From the NCBI GenBank assembly GCA_035379945.1, contig DAOSWG010000018.1, positions 1-20,107 on the forward strand: DNA of 20,107 bases. Reading direction: 5' to 3'. The DNA comes from JAAYZB01 sp035379945. GTDB lineage: Bacteria; Bacillota_I; Bacilli_A; Izemoplasmatales; Hujiaoplasmataceae. The notes under the pieces are model-generated. The model did no database searches, had not been told where the DNA came from, and was given only the letters and a program-made list of their open reading frames with translations. The position numbers and the translations under genes are program-made. Position 1 is the first letter of the stretch. Each line of letters begins with the position of its first letter. Below, one piece after another: positions 1 to 6,358 of the stretch.

Positions 1-302
1 CGATCATGGCGGCTGTTATTCTGCCGATCTTCCTGTTTGTCGAATTTCTGACGCGATATGTTTCGGTGGCATCCACTGTGGCAGCGTTGTCAGCGCTTCT
101 TTTTGCCGTTCTGAGCTATTTTTTCATCGAACCGGACATCTACTTCCCGATCATCACTTTTCTGGCGGTGTCGCTTATCATTTGGCGGCATCTGTCCAAT
201 TACAAACGGCTCATGAACGGTTGTGAAAATCGAGTTGGCATCTTCGACTGGTACGACAGGTTGAAAGAAAAACGGAAAACGAAAAAACATTCAAAAAAAT
301 AA
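1..302 (+). CDS. plsY: Glycerol-3-phosphate acyltransferase PlsY, C-terminal part (5' truncated by window)
   Basis: PlsY is an integral membrane enzyme that transfers the acyl group of acyl-phosphate to sn-glycerol-3-phosphate, giving lysophosphatidic acid, the first step of phospholipid synthesis in most Bacillota. The reading frame is open from the left edge, so the gene begins outside the window; about 100 codons remain. Two hydrophobic segments (about residues 3-13 and 21-65 of the visible part) are followed by RRHLSNYKRL-like text (WRHLSNYKRLMNGCEN), matching the family's RHRxNIxRLxxGxE C-terminal signature, and RYVSVAS matches the conserved RYVSLAS segment. The short basic tail ends at a TAA just before a bidirectional terminator. 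The assignment rests on remembered family motifs; the missing N-terminus prevents checking the other active-site motifs. Confidence 0.85.
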   Translation, partial: IMAAVILPIFLFVEFLTRYVSVASTVAALSALLFAVLSYFFIEPDIYFPIITFLAVSLIIWRHLSNYKRLMNGCENRVGIFDWYDRLKEKRKTKKHSKK

Positions 303-316
303 TCTGATACCTAAAT

Positions 317-365
317 AAAAAAAGTTAGCAAGCGCGTCCTATAAACGTGTCTACTAACTTTTTTT
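317..365. terminator. Bidirectional Rho-independent terminator between plsY and the BspA-like gene
   Basis: Perfect arms AAAAAAAGTTAG (317-328) and CTAACTTTTTTT (354-365) enclose an inner stem (CGCGT with ACGTG, including one G-T pair). There are T-runs on both strands, so it can end plsY transcripts from the left and lipoprotein-operon transcripts from the right. Confidence 0.85.
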
Positions 366-381
366 ATCTTATATATCCATA

Positions 382-1716
382 TCAAGGAGTTTCAAAAACA
401 AAATTATCGTACAATTCCCACTCGCTGGAATAGGTGTCTATGACCGTTTGAAAAGCCGCTTCCAGTCTTTCCGCATCTTCCGTGTTTGTGGGCATCACGA
501 TTGTGATTGTGAAGTCATTTCCCTCATACATAAGATGCATGAAGAATGAATAATTCACAAATCCATAAACGAATGTCATCAGGTCGGATTCCGATTCGAC
601 AAACGAAAGCGATTCGAACTGGACTCTGGTCAATAAAAGATCCTTGGACACAGCCGAAGTACTATAGTTGTAAAATGCCTTGACATCCAGTTCTGACAAA
701 GTGGACGGGAGGACAACTGAATTCAGCCAGTTGCTGCTGAAGGCATATTGTTCGATAGTCTCCAATCCCTCCGGTAAAACCAATTCTCCGGCAAAACCGG
801 CATAGGCAAAAGCCCGATCGCGAATATATTTGACATATTCGGGTAAGACAATCGTTTCTATCGAGGAATCATAGAAGGCATATGGACCGATTTCCTGTAC
901 CGATGCCGGCAATATGACCTCTTGACCACTAGCTTTACAAAAAGCGTTATATTCAATGACATCAATTGAATTCTCAAATTCTATTCTATCGAAAACAACG
1001 GACCAGAAACAGCCTTCTCCGATATCGCTCAAATGCCCATACACGGTCAGATTCTCAAATACGGATTTTGAGAACGCACTTGTGCCGATCTTGGTCACGG
1101 ATATGGGCAGTGTTATATCCCCGAAAGACAATCTGGAACAGGCATAAGAAGCAATTTCCACATAGGTCGATGGAAGAATGAATGTTTCATCCGCGTCAGC
1201 TGTATTTTCCAGGGCGATCAAAACCGTTTCATCTTTGGTAACAACCGCATCACGGCCGCAAATCACGGCTTCCTTGAAATAAGTATGATCCGCGGGAATG
1301 ATAAAATCGATATCAATGAAATCGGAAGCATACGGCGAAGAGAAAGCTTGGGCGAAATAATAGAGTTTTTTAGGAATGGTCAACTCGGAAATACCGGTGT
1401 TATACAAACTGCCTATTTCGACATAAGTGATCGAATCGGGCAACACAATGGACGTAATGGCGCTATTATTGATATTGCGGATTGTCGTTACCGGGATACC
1501 GTCATAGGTTGAAGAAATAACGACGGTTGTGTCGCTGCCTTCATATCCGGTCACCATATATTCGTTTTTCAAAGCAATTTTCTCATAGGTTACGCCGGAT
1601 GTGCTTCCGGGATCGGTATTCATGGCTGTTGCGGTGGTGTCTGTTGTCGTTACGCATCCGTAAACGCCGAATATAATTAAAAACATCAATGCTGTGAAAA
1701 TGATTTTTTTCATCAT
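382..1716 (-). CDS. BspA-type leucine-rich-repeat surface lipoprotein (paralogue 1)
   Basis: Predicted secreted lipoprotein of 444-445 residues. The start is one of two adjacent ATGs (1716 or 1713) behind AGGAAG; an in-frame start further upstream would lie inside the preceding gene. The N-terminus is a classic lipoprotein signal: MKK, a hydrophobic core, then the lipobox-like GVYGC followed by a Ser/Thr-rich linker. The body holds irregular LRR_5 (BspA-type) repeats of the form xxIxLPxSVxxIgxxAFxxsxl, for example ILPASVQEIGPYAF and LVLPEGLETIEQYAF. The C-terminal ~110 residues leave the repeat pattern and contain ITIVMP followed by an A..LE.AF helix, a module shared with the two neighbours. 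BspA-type repeats are often used in adhesion or protein-protein contact; the ligand here is unknown. It is last of three tandem paralogues, 22 nt after the previous gene. Confidence 0.85.
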   Translation of the reverse strand: MMKKIIFTALMFLIIFGVYGCVTTTDTTATAMNTDPGSTSGVTYEKIALKNEYMVTGYEGSDTTVVISSTYDGIPVTTIRNINNSAITSIVLPDSITYVEIGSLYNTGISELTIPKKLYYFAQAFSSPYASDFIDIDFIIPADHTYFKEAVICGRDAVVTKDETVLIALENTADADETFILPSTYVEIASYACSRLSFGDITLPISVTKIGTSAFSKSVFENLTVYGHLSDIGEGCFWSVVFDRIEFENSIDVIEYNAFCKASGQEVILPASVQEIGPYAFYDSSIETIVLPEYVKYIRDRAFAYAGFAGELVLPEGLETIEQYAFSSNWLNSVVLPSTLSELDVKAFYNYSTSAVSKDLLLTRVQFESLSFVESESDLMTFVYGFVNYSFFMHLMYEGNDFTITIVMPTNTEDAERLEAAFQTVIDTYSSEWELYDNFVFETP

Positions 1717-1738
1717 AATACCCCACTTCCTGATTATT

Positions 1739-3040
1739 TTATTCGCCGTTGTATTCAAAAACAAGCCAGTGTTCCGCAAATGCGAAGAAATAGTCGCCTG
1801 TCACTCTTTCGTCATAAACCGGTTTATCTTCTGTCCAGTAATAAGTGAAGGCTCTTTCCACATGCGAAGCTTCCTGAGGATCATTTGGCAAAACAATCGT
1901 TATGATGACTTCACTACCAGTCAATTTGTAATCGCAGTCGAGTCCATATCCCTGGTTCATGTAATTTTGAATAAGAAACTGCTTGAAGCCGTCCTCGGAA
2001 AAAATGAAGTTATCCGATACGAAAGTGATTCTGGTCACATAATTACGATGTGTTACCGCCCCGTCGTTAGCGAAAAGGTATGTCGACATGCTGGTAACTG
2101 TCGATGGAATAACGATGCTTGTGATTGCATTGGCATTGAAAGCGGCATCCCCGATTGTTTCCAGGCCCTCCGGCAATGCAAGTTCCCCGGAAAACCCGGA
2201 ATTGGCAAAAGCCCAATCGCCGATCGTCTTGATATTTGCCGGAAAATTGATGATGGCGTTCGGTGTGTTCAAGAATGCGCCTTCACATATTTCTTCTATA
2301 CTATCTGGTAGCTGTATTTTTTCGCATGAAGCATCGTAAAACATGTATTCGCCGATACTTGTGGTGTTGGCGTTAATCGTAATCGTTTCGGTATCGACAT
2401 GGCTGAAAGCGTAAGCCCCTATTTCGGTCACCGAAGACGGGATCACAATTCCCTTGTAGTCTGTATAAGAGAAGGCATAAGGAGCGATTTCTTCATAGGA
2501 ACCGGCCAATTTCAAGGTGCGTCTCCATAGCGATTGATTTTCGACCAGTAATACCGTTTTTTCGTCCTTGCTAACGATAACACTGTGCCCGGCCATCGAC
2601 ACTTCCTTTAGATACGGGTGATCATTTGCCACTTTAAAATCGATATTCTCCCGGTTTTCTCCAAAAGCCTGGGCAAAATAATAGACGCCGGAAGGAATCA
2701 AGAATTCGGTCAAATCCAAGTTTGCCAGCGCTTCTACTTCGATCAGGTTTATTGTATCCGGAAGCGAAAGCGACGTTACATTGGCATCCAGAAATGCAGT
2801 CGCAGCGATTTTCGTTACCGAAAACCCCTGATATGTGGAAGCAATCACTACTTCTTCCGAAGTGCCTTCATAACCGACGACGGCGTATTCATTGGCATTT
2901 TCGATCAATTCGAATTCCAATCCTTCTGTCGAACCGTCAATCAAGACATTGCCGGTTGTTTCATTGACACACGCCCACATCGCCGATGTTACGGTCAAAA
3001 GACAAAGAATCAATAATGTCTTAATAATCTGCTTCATCAT
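1739..3040 (-). CDS. BspA-type leucine-rich-repeat surface lipoprotein (paralogue 2)
   Basis: Predicted lipoprotein of 432-433 residues with signal MMKQIIKTLLILCLL and lipobox AMWAC; the mature N-terminal Cys is about residue 24. Two adjacent ATGs (3040, 3037) follow AAGGTGATCA. The first overlaps the upstream paralogue's stop as ATGATGA, so translation is probably coupled. A strand-rich N-terminal segment is followed by LRR_5 repeats (for example IVIPSSVTEIGAYAFSH, LALPEGLETIGDAAF). One repeat is interrupted by a segment with YYFAQAF and a later SKDEKTVLLVEN stretch; the same interruption is in paralogue 1. The C-terminal domain carries TRITF, NQGYGLDCDY, ITIVLP and VERAFTYYW. Cell-surface attachment is inferred from the lipobox; the binding partner is unknown. 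Confidence 0.87.
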   Translation of the reverse strand: MMKQIIKTLLILCLLTVTSAMWACVNETTGNVLIDGSTEGLEFELIENANEYAVVGYEGTSEEVVIASTYQGFSVTKIAATAFLDANVTSLSLPDTINLIEVEALANLDLTEFLIPSGVYYFAQAFGENRENIDFKVANDHPYLKEVSMAGHSVIVSKDEKTVLLVENQSLWRRTLKLAGSYEEIAPYAFSYTDYKGIVIPSSVTEIGAYAFSHVDTETITINANTTSIGEYMFYDASCEKIQLPDSIEEICEGAFLNTPNAIINFPANIKTIGDWAFANSGFSGELALPEGLETIGDAAFNANAITSIVIPSTVTSMSTYLFANDGAVTHRNYVTRITFVSDNFIFSEDGFKQFLIQNYMNQGYGLDCDYKLTGSEVIITIVLPNDPQEASHVERAFTYYWTEDKPVYDERVTGDYFFAFAEHWLVFEYNGE

Positions 3041-3504
3041 TGATCACCTTCATATGCATAGATAAATGATTCTGTGGAAAAACCACGATATAGAAAGTCA
3101 GTGTAGATGTATCCAAAATAAAACTCAGTATTCCACGCCAAAGTAAAAGATCTTTCCAGCGAAAATGCATCTTGATATTCAGCAGGCAACACAATGGTGA
3201 TTTTCACATCTTCATCGCAACTCTGCCAATAACCTTGCCCGGCATAATTAAGATATATGAACTGTTGCAGATAGAATTTCATCGAATATGCATTCATGGT
3301 GAATCCTATTGAATTGAATGTTATTCTCGTCACACAATTGGCATGTTCAAGCAAAGCTCCGTCGTTCGCAAAGAATCCCGGAGCCAGATTTGTGAGAGTC
3401 GAAGGCAAGACAATCGAGGTAAGTCTGTTGGCGTTGAATGCTCCTTCGCCGACAGTTTCCACTCCTTCCGGCAATACAAGTTCCCCGGTAAATCCGGAAT
3501 TGCA
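3037..3504 (-). CDS. BspA-type leucine-rich-repeat protein (paralogue 3), 5' part lost in sequence gap
   Basis: Only the last ~155 codons are visible; the frame is open up to the N gap at 3505. The visible part starts in the conserved repeat text NSGFTGELVLPEGVETVGEGAF and continues with TSIVLPSTLTNLAPGFFANDGA, then the C-terminal module (TRITFNSIGF, AGQGYWQSCDED, ITIVLPAEYQ, LERSFTLAW). This aligns along its length with the end of paralogue 2. By that alignment some 265 N-terminal residues, including the presumed lipoprotein signal, are missing. A TTG near 3474 could be mistaken for a start, but the frame and homology clearly continue upstream. The stop TGA overlaps the start of paralogue 2 by 4 nt, so the genes are co-transcribed. 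Confidence 0.85.
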   Translation of the reverse strand, partial: CNSGFTGELVLPEGVETVGEGAFNANRLTSIVLPSTLTNLAPGFFANDGALLEHANCVTRITFNSIGFTMNAYSMKFYLQQFIYLNYAGQGYWQSCDEDVKITIVLPAEYQDAFSLERSFTLAWNTEFYFGYIYTDFLYRGFSTESFIYAYEGDQ

Positions 3505-3604
3505 NNNNNNNNNNNNNNNNNNNNNNNNNNNNNNNNNNNNNNNNNNNNNNNNNNNNNNNNNNNNNNNNNNNNNNNNNNNNNNNNNNNNNNNNNNNNNNNN
3601 NNNN
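3505..3604. other. Assembly gap (exactly 100 N)
   Basis: A run of exactly 100 undefined bases, the conventional placeholder for a scaffold gap of unknown length. The left flank is inside a repeat-protein gene, the right flank is AT-rich non-coding DNA. Roughly 0.8 kb of coding sequence must be missing here, so 100 bp cannot be the real length. Confidence 0.97.
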
Positions 3605-3645
3605 ATATTAATAAAATACAGTACTGATTGTTATAACTTACATTC

Positions 3646-3674
3646 ATTTTATTTCATTAGTTACTTATTGTAAA
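3646..3674 (-). promoter_or_regulatory. Sigma-A-like promoter for the BspA-like lipoprotein operon
   Basis: Reading leftward: TTTACA (3674-3669), a 17-nt spacer, TAAAAT (3651-3646). It points into the gap that must hold the start of paralogue 3. The rest of 3605-3742 is AT-rich and shows no convincing gene. Confidence 0.6.
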
Positions 3675-3742
3675 CAGGGTTTTTATTTTTTGTGCTTTCA
3701 TTTGCATATTATTTTATAATTCTGTTCTCGTTTAATTTGAAC

Positions 3743-3796
3743 AAAAAAATCCCGTATCGCTTGCCACACATTTTTTGTGTGTCCGCAGTACGGGAT
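3743..3796 (-). terminator. Rho-independent terminator after yneF
   Basis: Outer arms ATCCCGTA (3749-3756) and TACGGGAT (3789-3796) and inner arms CACACA/TGTGTG form a long hairpin. On the minus strand the outer arm is followed by a run of seven T. It lies 22 nt after the yneF-type stop codon. Confidence 0.85.
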
Positions 3797-3818
3797 ATTC
3801 TTAATTGTATTCTCGGTA

Positions 3819-4034
3819 TTATTTAGCTTGGTTCATCGAAGCCATAACCTGACGAACCTGTTTTTCCGAAGGAGTTCTTCCCATCTGTGTCATCATCGCA
3901 CGGATCATCTTTTCGTTAACCGGCGGATTTTTTTCCAAATACTTTTTAAACGATCTTTTCGCCAGAAAGAATCCGACGACACCTCCGACAAGCAAAGTAA
4001 ATATCGGCAATACGATTTCAAGCCATGTTGGCAT
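3819..4034 (-). CDS. yneF: UPF0154 / YneF-family small membrane protein
   Basis: A 71-residue protein with one N-terminal transmembrane helix (about residues 4-24, WLEIVLPIFTLLVGGVVGFF), then a basic juxtamembrane segment, the family signature YLEKNPPVNEKMIRAMM and QMGRTPSEKQVRQVM. YneF (UPF0154) proteins are widespread in Bacillota and Mollicutes and their function is not established, so none is given. The start is set by the ribosome binding site: AAGGAG (4043-4048) is 8 nt from the ATG at 4034 but only 2 nt from an in-frame ATG at 4040, and a further in-frame GTG at 4043 overlaps the site. It is monocistronic, with its own promoter and terminator, divergent from the ferredoxin gene. Confidence 0.88.
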   Translation of the reverse strand: MPTWLEIVLPIFTLLVGGVVGFFLAKRSFKKYLEKNPPVNEKMIRAMMTQMGRTPSEKQVRQVMASMNQAK

Positions 4035-4061
4035 TTTCATCACTCCTTCTTTTCTTACTTT

Positions 4062-4090
4062 ATTTTATCAAAAAATCCTTGTTAAAACAA
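4062..4090 (-). promoter_or_regulatory. Promoter of yneF
   Basis: Reading leftward: TTGTTT (4090-4085), 17-nt spacer, TAAAAT (4067-4062), ending about 27 nt before the start codon. The -35 box lies inside the dyad CTTGTTAAAACAAG (4078-4091). Confidence 0.6.
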
Positions 4091-4091
4091 G
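4078..4091. promoter_or_regulatory. Dyad over the yneF -35 box
   Basis: CTTGTT-AA-AACAAG is a perfect inverted repeat with a 2-nt centre covering the -35 hexamer. It may be an operator; its AT-rich simplicity means chance is possible. Confidence 0.35.
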
Positions 4092-4144
4092 ATAAATTGC
4101 TTTGAAACAATCATGAAATATAACCGGCAAAAGAAAAATGCACC

Positions 4145-4173
4145 TTTACAAATAGTCGCCGTGTTGGTAAAAT
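4145..4173 (+). promoter_or_regulatory. Promoter of the ferredoxin gene
   Basis: TTTACA (4145-4150), 17-nt spacer, TAAAAT (4168-4173): the same hexamers and spacing as the lipoprotein-operon promoter. About 45 nt separate the -10 box from the ATG. Confidence 0.75.
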
Positions 4174-4192
4174 AATAGGCGTAGTTTACCAA
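4164..4192. promoter_or_regulatory. Operator-like inverted repeat at the ferredoxin promoter
   Basis: TTGGTAAA (4164-4171) and TTTACCAA (4185-4192) are perfect 8-nt arms separated by 13 nt, so arm centres are 21 bp apart, two helical turns. The left arm overlaps the -10 box and the right arm covers the expected transcript start, a placement typical of a dimeric repressor site. The regulator is unknown. Confidence 0.5.
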
Positions 4193-4217
4193 TCATCAGT
4201 CAAGGGAGGGAATGAAG

Positions 4218-4385
4218 ATGCCAAGAAGGATTACGGACGCATGCATCGCCTGCGGATCATGCAAGGAAAATTGCCCGGTCGACTGCATCGAAGCCGGAGA
4301 TATCTATGTTATCGATCCCGAACAATGCATCGATTGCGGAGTTTGTGAATCAAACTGCCCGGTTGAAGCCATCGTCGCCGAATAA
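4218..4385 (+). CDS. 2[4Fe-4S] ferredoxin (clostridial type)
   Basis: A 55-residue soluble electron carrier. It contains two CxxCxxCxxxCP motifs: C9-C12-C15-C19-P and C37-C40-C43-C47-P. By family knowledge, cluster I is held by Cys 9, 12, 15 and 47 and cluster II by 37, 40, 43 and 19. An extra Cys at 23 lies just after the first motif. Start choice: GGGAGGG (4204-4210) is 7-8 nt from ATG 4218, against 1-2 nt from ATG 4212, so 4218 is preferred. The gene has its own promoter with an operator-like dyad and is followed by a terminator and a flavodoxin-like gene. Such ferredoxins serve low-potential reactions (for example pyruvate:ferredoxin oxidoreductase) in anaerobes; the partner is not in this window. 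Confidence 0.95.
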   Translation: MPRRITDACIACGSCKENCPVDCIEAGDIYVIDPEQCIDCGVCESNCPVEAIVAE

Positions 4386-4414
4386 ACGAGGCCTACACCA
4401 TAAGAATCTCTAAA

Positions 4415-4467
4415 CATGAAAGAGCCTCACTTGTGTCAAAGACGACAGAGGCTTTTTTGTTTTCATG
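4415..4467 (+). terminator. Terminator or attenuator between the ferredoxin and flavodoxin-like genes
   Basis: AAAGAGCCTC (4419-4428) pairs with GAGGCTTTTT (4448-4457, one G-T pair), with T6 at 4453-4458. An outer pair CATGAAA (4415-4421) / TTTCATG (4461-4467) can compete with the lower stem. The T-run ends only 12 nt before the flavodoxin-gene ribosome binding site. Confidence 0.75.
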
Positions 4468-4480
4468 AAAGGATGGACAT

Positions 4481-4924
4481 ATGAAAACTGTCATTCTGTA
4501 TTACACCTTCGGCGGCGCCACCATGACGGAAGCGGAAAGGCTCGGAAAAGAACTAGAAAGTTCTGTCTACCGCATCAGGGAAATCAAGAAGCGCTGTCTT
4601 TTCACTTCTTTCATTCCCGGTGGCTTTCAGGCCATGCAGCAAAAAAAGGTACCAGTTACAAAGCCTGACGTCAACCTGGACGAATTCGACGACATCATGA
4701 TCGGCTGTCCGATCTGGGCGAATTATCCGGCTCCGGCTTTCAATTCGATTGTCAGCTGGCTACCAAAAGGAAAACATGTGGATCTTTTTTTCATGTCCGG
4801 AAGCGGCAATCCGCTTCCGCACGAGAAAATAATAGTTCAGGCCATTCTTGACAAAGGCTGCGAAGTTGTTTCAATCAGAAATGTCAAAACAGGCAAACCG
4901 CCTCACAAGATGAAAGAAAAGTAA
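4481..4924 (+). CDS. Flavodoxin-like protein
   Basis: A 147-residue protein with a flavodoxin-type alpha/beta fold. The first strand VILYYTF is followed by GGATMTEAERLGKEL, in place of the phosphate-binding loop T/SxTGxT, so the loop is degenerate (FGGAT). A later FDDIMIGCPIWANYPAPAFNSIV matches the family's D.iiiGsPiWw...P.pi..fl. FMSGSGNPLPHEKI is the third loop region. These proteins bind FMN and act as electron carriers or as NAD(P)H reductase domains. It is somewhat divergent, so FMN binding is likely but not proven. RBS AGGA lies 7 nt before the ATG. It follows the ferredoxin gene with only a terminator hairpin between and shows no clear promoter of its own, so it may depend on read-through. 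Confidence 0.75.
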   Translation: MKTVILYYTFGGATMTEAERLGKELESSVYRIREIKKRCLFTSFIPGGFQAMQQKKVPVTKPDVNLDEFDDIMIGCPIWANYPAPAFNSIVSWLPKGKHVDLFFMSGSGNPLPHEKIIVQAILDKGCEVVSIRNVKTGKPPHKMKEK

Positions 4925-4939
4925 TCAATAATAAAAAAG

Positions 4940-4989
4940 AAAAATCCCCTGTTATATCATCCTATGATGACACAAGAACAGGGATTTTT
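4940..4989. terminator. Bidirectional terminator between the flavodoxin-like and fabT-like genes
   Basis: AAAAATCCC(C)TGTT (4940-4953) pairs with AACAGGGATTTTT (4977-4989) with one bulged C. T-runs on both strands serve two convergent genes. Confidence 0.85.
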
Positions 4990-5019
4990 CTTTATCCTAT
5001 TGAAAAGAGAGGAGAAACA

Positions 5020-5052
5020 ATGCTTTTTGACAGATACTATTCGATTTGGTAA
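5020..5052 (+). other. Ten-codon mini-ORF with a strong ribosome binding site
   Basis: AGGAG (5010-5014) is 5 nt before ATG 5020; the frame reads MLFDRYYSIW and then TAA. It overlaps the antisense 3' end of the fabT-like gene. It could be a gene remnant, a tiny peptide or chance; there is no evidence of expression. Confidence 0.25.
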
Positions 5053-5480
5053 CGTTTGAAGTAATCGGAAACATTTTTCAGCAACTGGATCAGAATCTCG
5101 TCTTCTCCGAGTTTCAAATCAGAAAACACGGAATCGATCATGTGCTGATGGAATTTCTGGTGAATGTCCAGAACTGCTTTGCTTTTGTCCTCCAATGCGA
5201 CAAGGACCTTTCTTCTGTCGTAATTGTCGGTGTAGCGACGGACATAACCCTTCTGAAACAAAGTGTTGATCGCAACCGAAAGGCTTCCCGGAGTGATACC
5301 GAGTTTTTGGGAGATGGCAGTCATCGACGGTTCCGGCAATTTCTCCACAGCCTCGAGGACATGGACTTCGGACATCGAAAGTTTGACGCCTTCTTTTTTC
5401 AGGGCTTCACCTTCTATTGTCAAAATCCGGTTGAAAGTCTCGACCAAAAGTTCGTTGATCAAATCTTTTGCTTTCGACAT
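5037..5480 (-). CDS. fabT: MarR-family transcriptional regulator, FabT-like
   Basis: A 147-residue winged-helix regulator. An N-terminal dimerisation helix (INELLVETFNRILTIEGEAL) is followed by the MarR wHTH: MTAISQKLGITPGSLSVAINTLFQKGYV is the recognition region and NYDRRKVLVAL the wing. The text NRIL.IE..AL and LS.SEVHVLEAV resembles FabT, the streptococcal/lactococcal repressor of fatty-acid synthesis genes, which is activated by long-chain acyl-ACP. It starts 2 nt after the degV stop, with GGAGG inside the degV end, so the genes are co-transcribed. The operon promoter carries a TTTGA-N3-TCAAA palindrome, the core I recall for FabT sites, pointing to autoregulation. The MarR call is firm; the FabT identity is an inference from text, partner and operator. 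Confidence 0.75.
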   Translation of the reverse strand: MSKAKDLINELLVETFNRILTIEGEALKKEGVKLSMSEVHVLEAVEKLPEPSMTAISQKLGITPGSLSVAINTLFQKGYVRRYTDNYDRRKVLVALEDKSKAVLDIHQKFHQHMIDSVFSDLKLGEDEILIQLLKNVSDYFKRYQIE

Positions 5481-5482
5481 GG

Positions 5483-6337
5483 CTATTCCTCCTTTTCGAT
5501 GTAGCCAAGTCCCATCGTCCCTGGTCCGGCATGACAGCCGACCACGGGGGTCAGGGGAATCATTTTCATTTCGACAATCTCAGGACGTTCTTCCAGAAGA
5601 TCCTTGAGGTCGAAAAATTCGTTCATGTTGTTAGTGTAAACAATGAATGCGACAACTTTTTTGCCGGCAATCTCTTTATAGAAAAGATCCATCATTTCCG
5701 CTCTCGCACGTTGCGTTGTCCTTATCTTTTCCAAGGTTTCGACCTTGCCGTCCTTGGATACTTCCAACAACGGTTTTAATTTCAGCAATGTCCCGAAGAA
5801 TCCGGCTGCATTCGAAAGTCTTCCGTTTTTTATCAGATATTTAAGCGTGTCCACCGTGACAAAAATATGGTTGTGGTCGCGGATCCATTCGAGCTTTCGC
5901 ATGATGTCAGGAACTTTTTCACCTTCATCCGCCATCAGTCTGGCTGTCATTGCCATCAGGGCTTCGACATAGGAAAGCGATTGTGAATCAAAAATATGGA
6001 TGGGGACATTCTCGATCATCTTCGCTGCCAGAACGGCGTTCTGATAAGTGCCGGAAAGGTGTTTGGAGATGGTTATGATTAGAAGTTCGTCATATCCGGA
6101 AGCGATCATTTCTTTGTACATTTCCAGAAGTTTGCCGGTACTTGTCTGGGCTGTCCTGATGTCGAGATCGGGATTTTTTTCTAGTCTGGCGTAAAATTCG
6201 TCACAGGATATTTCCACGAAGTCCTCGTATTCCTGGGTTCCGATCATCAGCAAGGAATGAAAAATGCGAATGGATTTGTCGTGTACGAGATAATCGATGC
6301 CTGAATTGCCGCATACGGCTACGCCTATGTTTGCCAT
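5483..6337 (-). CDS. degV: DegV-family fatty-acid-binding protein (FakB-like)
   Basis: A 284-residue DegV-domain protein. DegV/FakB proteins bind a fatty acid and present it to the kinase FakA, giving acyl-phosphate that feeds PlsX and PlsY. Visible family motifs: RTAQTSTGKLLEMY (the TSQPS loop position), ISKHLSGTYQNA, and VDTLKYLIKNGRLS followed by LLKLKPLLEV. The start is the ATG at 6337 behind GAGGAG (9-nt gap); the frame is open up to 6370, but that part is leader and operator sequence. The N-terminal DSTSD-type motif is altered to CGNSGIDY. It is the first gene of the operon with the fabT-like gene; a FakA gene is not in the window. Confidence 0.87.
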   Translation of the reverse strand: MANIGVAVCGNSGIDYLVHDKSIRIFHSLLMIGTQEYEDFVEISCDEFYARLEKNPDLDIRTAQTSTGKLLEMYKEMIASGYDELLIITISKHLSGTYQNAVLAAKMIENVPIHIFDSQSLSYVEALMAMTARLMADEGEKVPDIMRKLEWIRDHNHIFVTVDTLKYLIKNGRLSNAAGFFGTLLKLKPLLEVSKDGKVETLEKIRTTQRARAEMMDLFYKEIAGKKVVAFIVYTNNMNEFFDLKDLLEERPEIVEMKMIPLTPVVGCHAGPGTMGLGYIEKEE

Positions 6338-6358
6338 GATAATGGTCTCCTCTGTTTG

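Noticed and set aside
1694..2311. 205-codon plus-strand frame crossing two lipoprotein genes
   Set aside because: It spans the intergenic region and complements LRR coding sequence; the minus-strand genes have lipoboxes, RBSs and paralogy.
382..3504. Invertible or phase-variable cassette in the lipoprotein cluster
   Set aside because: No recombinase gene, inverted repeats or homopolymeric tract at the starts is visible; only direct paralogy is supported.
3330..3647. Open frame running through the N gap from MNVSYNNQYCILLI
   Set aside because: It is artificial, since undefined bases contain no stops; its start has no ribosome site and the left part is in the wrong frame relative to paralogue 3.
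5046..5504. 152-codon plus-strand frame opposite the fabT-like gene
   Set aside because: The MarR protein on the minus strand has clear motifs and coupling to degV; the plus frame has no RBS or recognisable domain.
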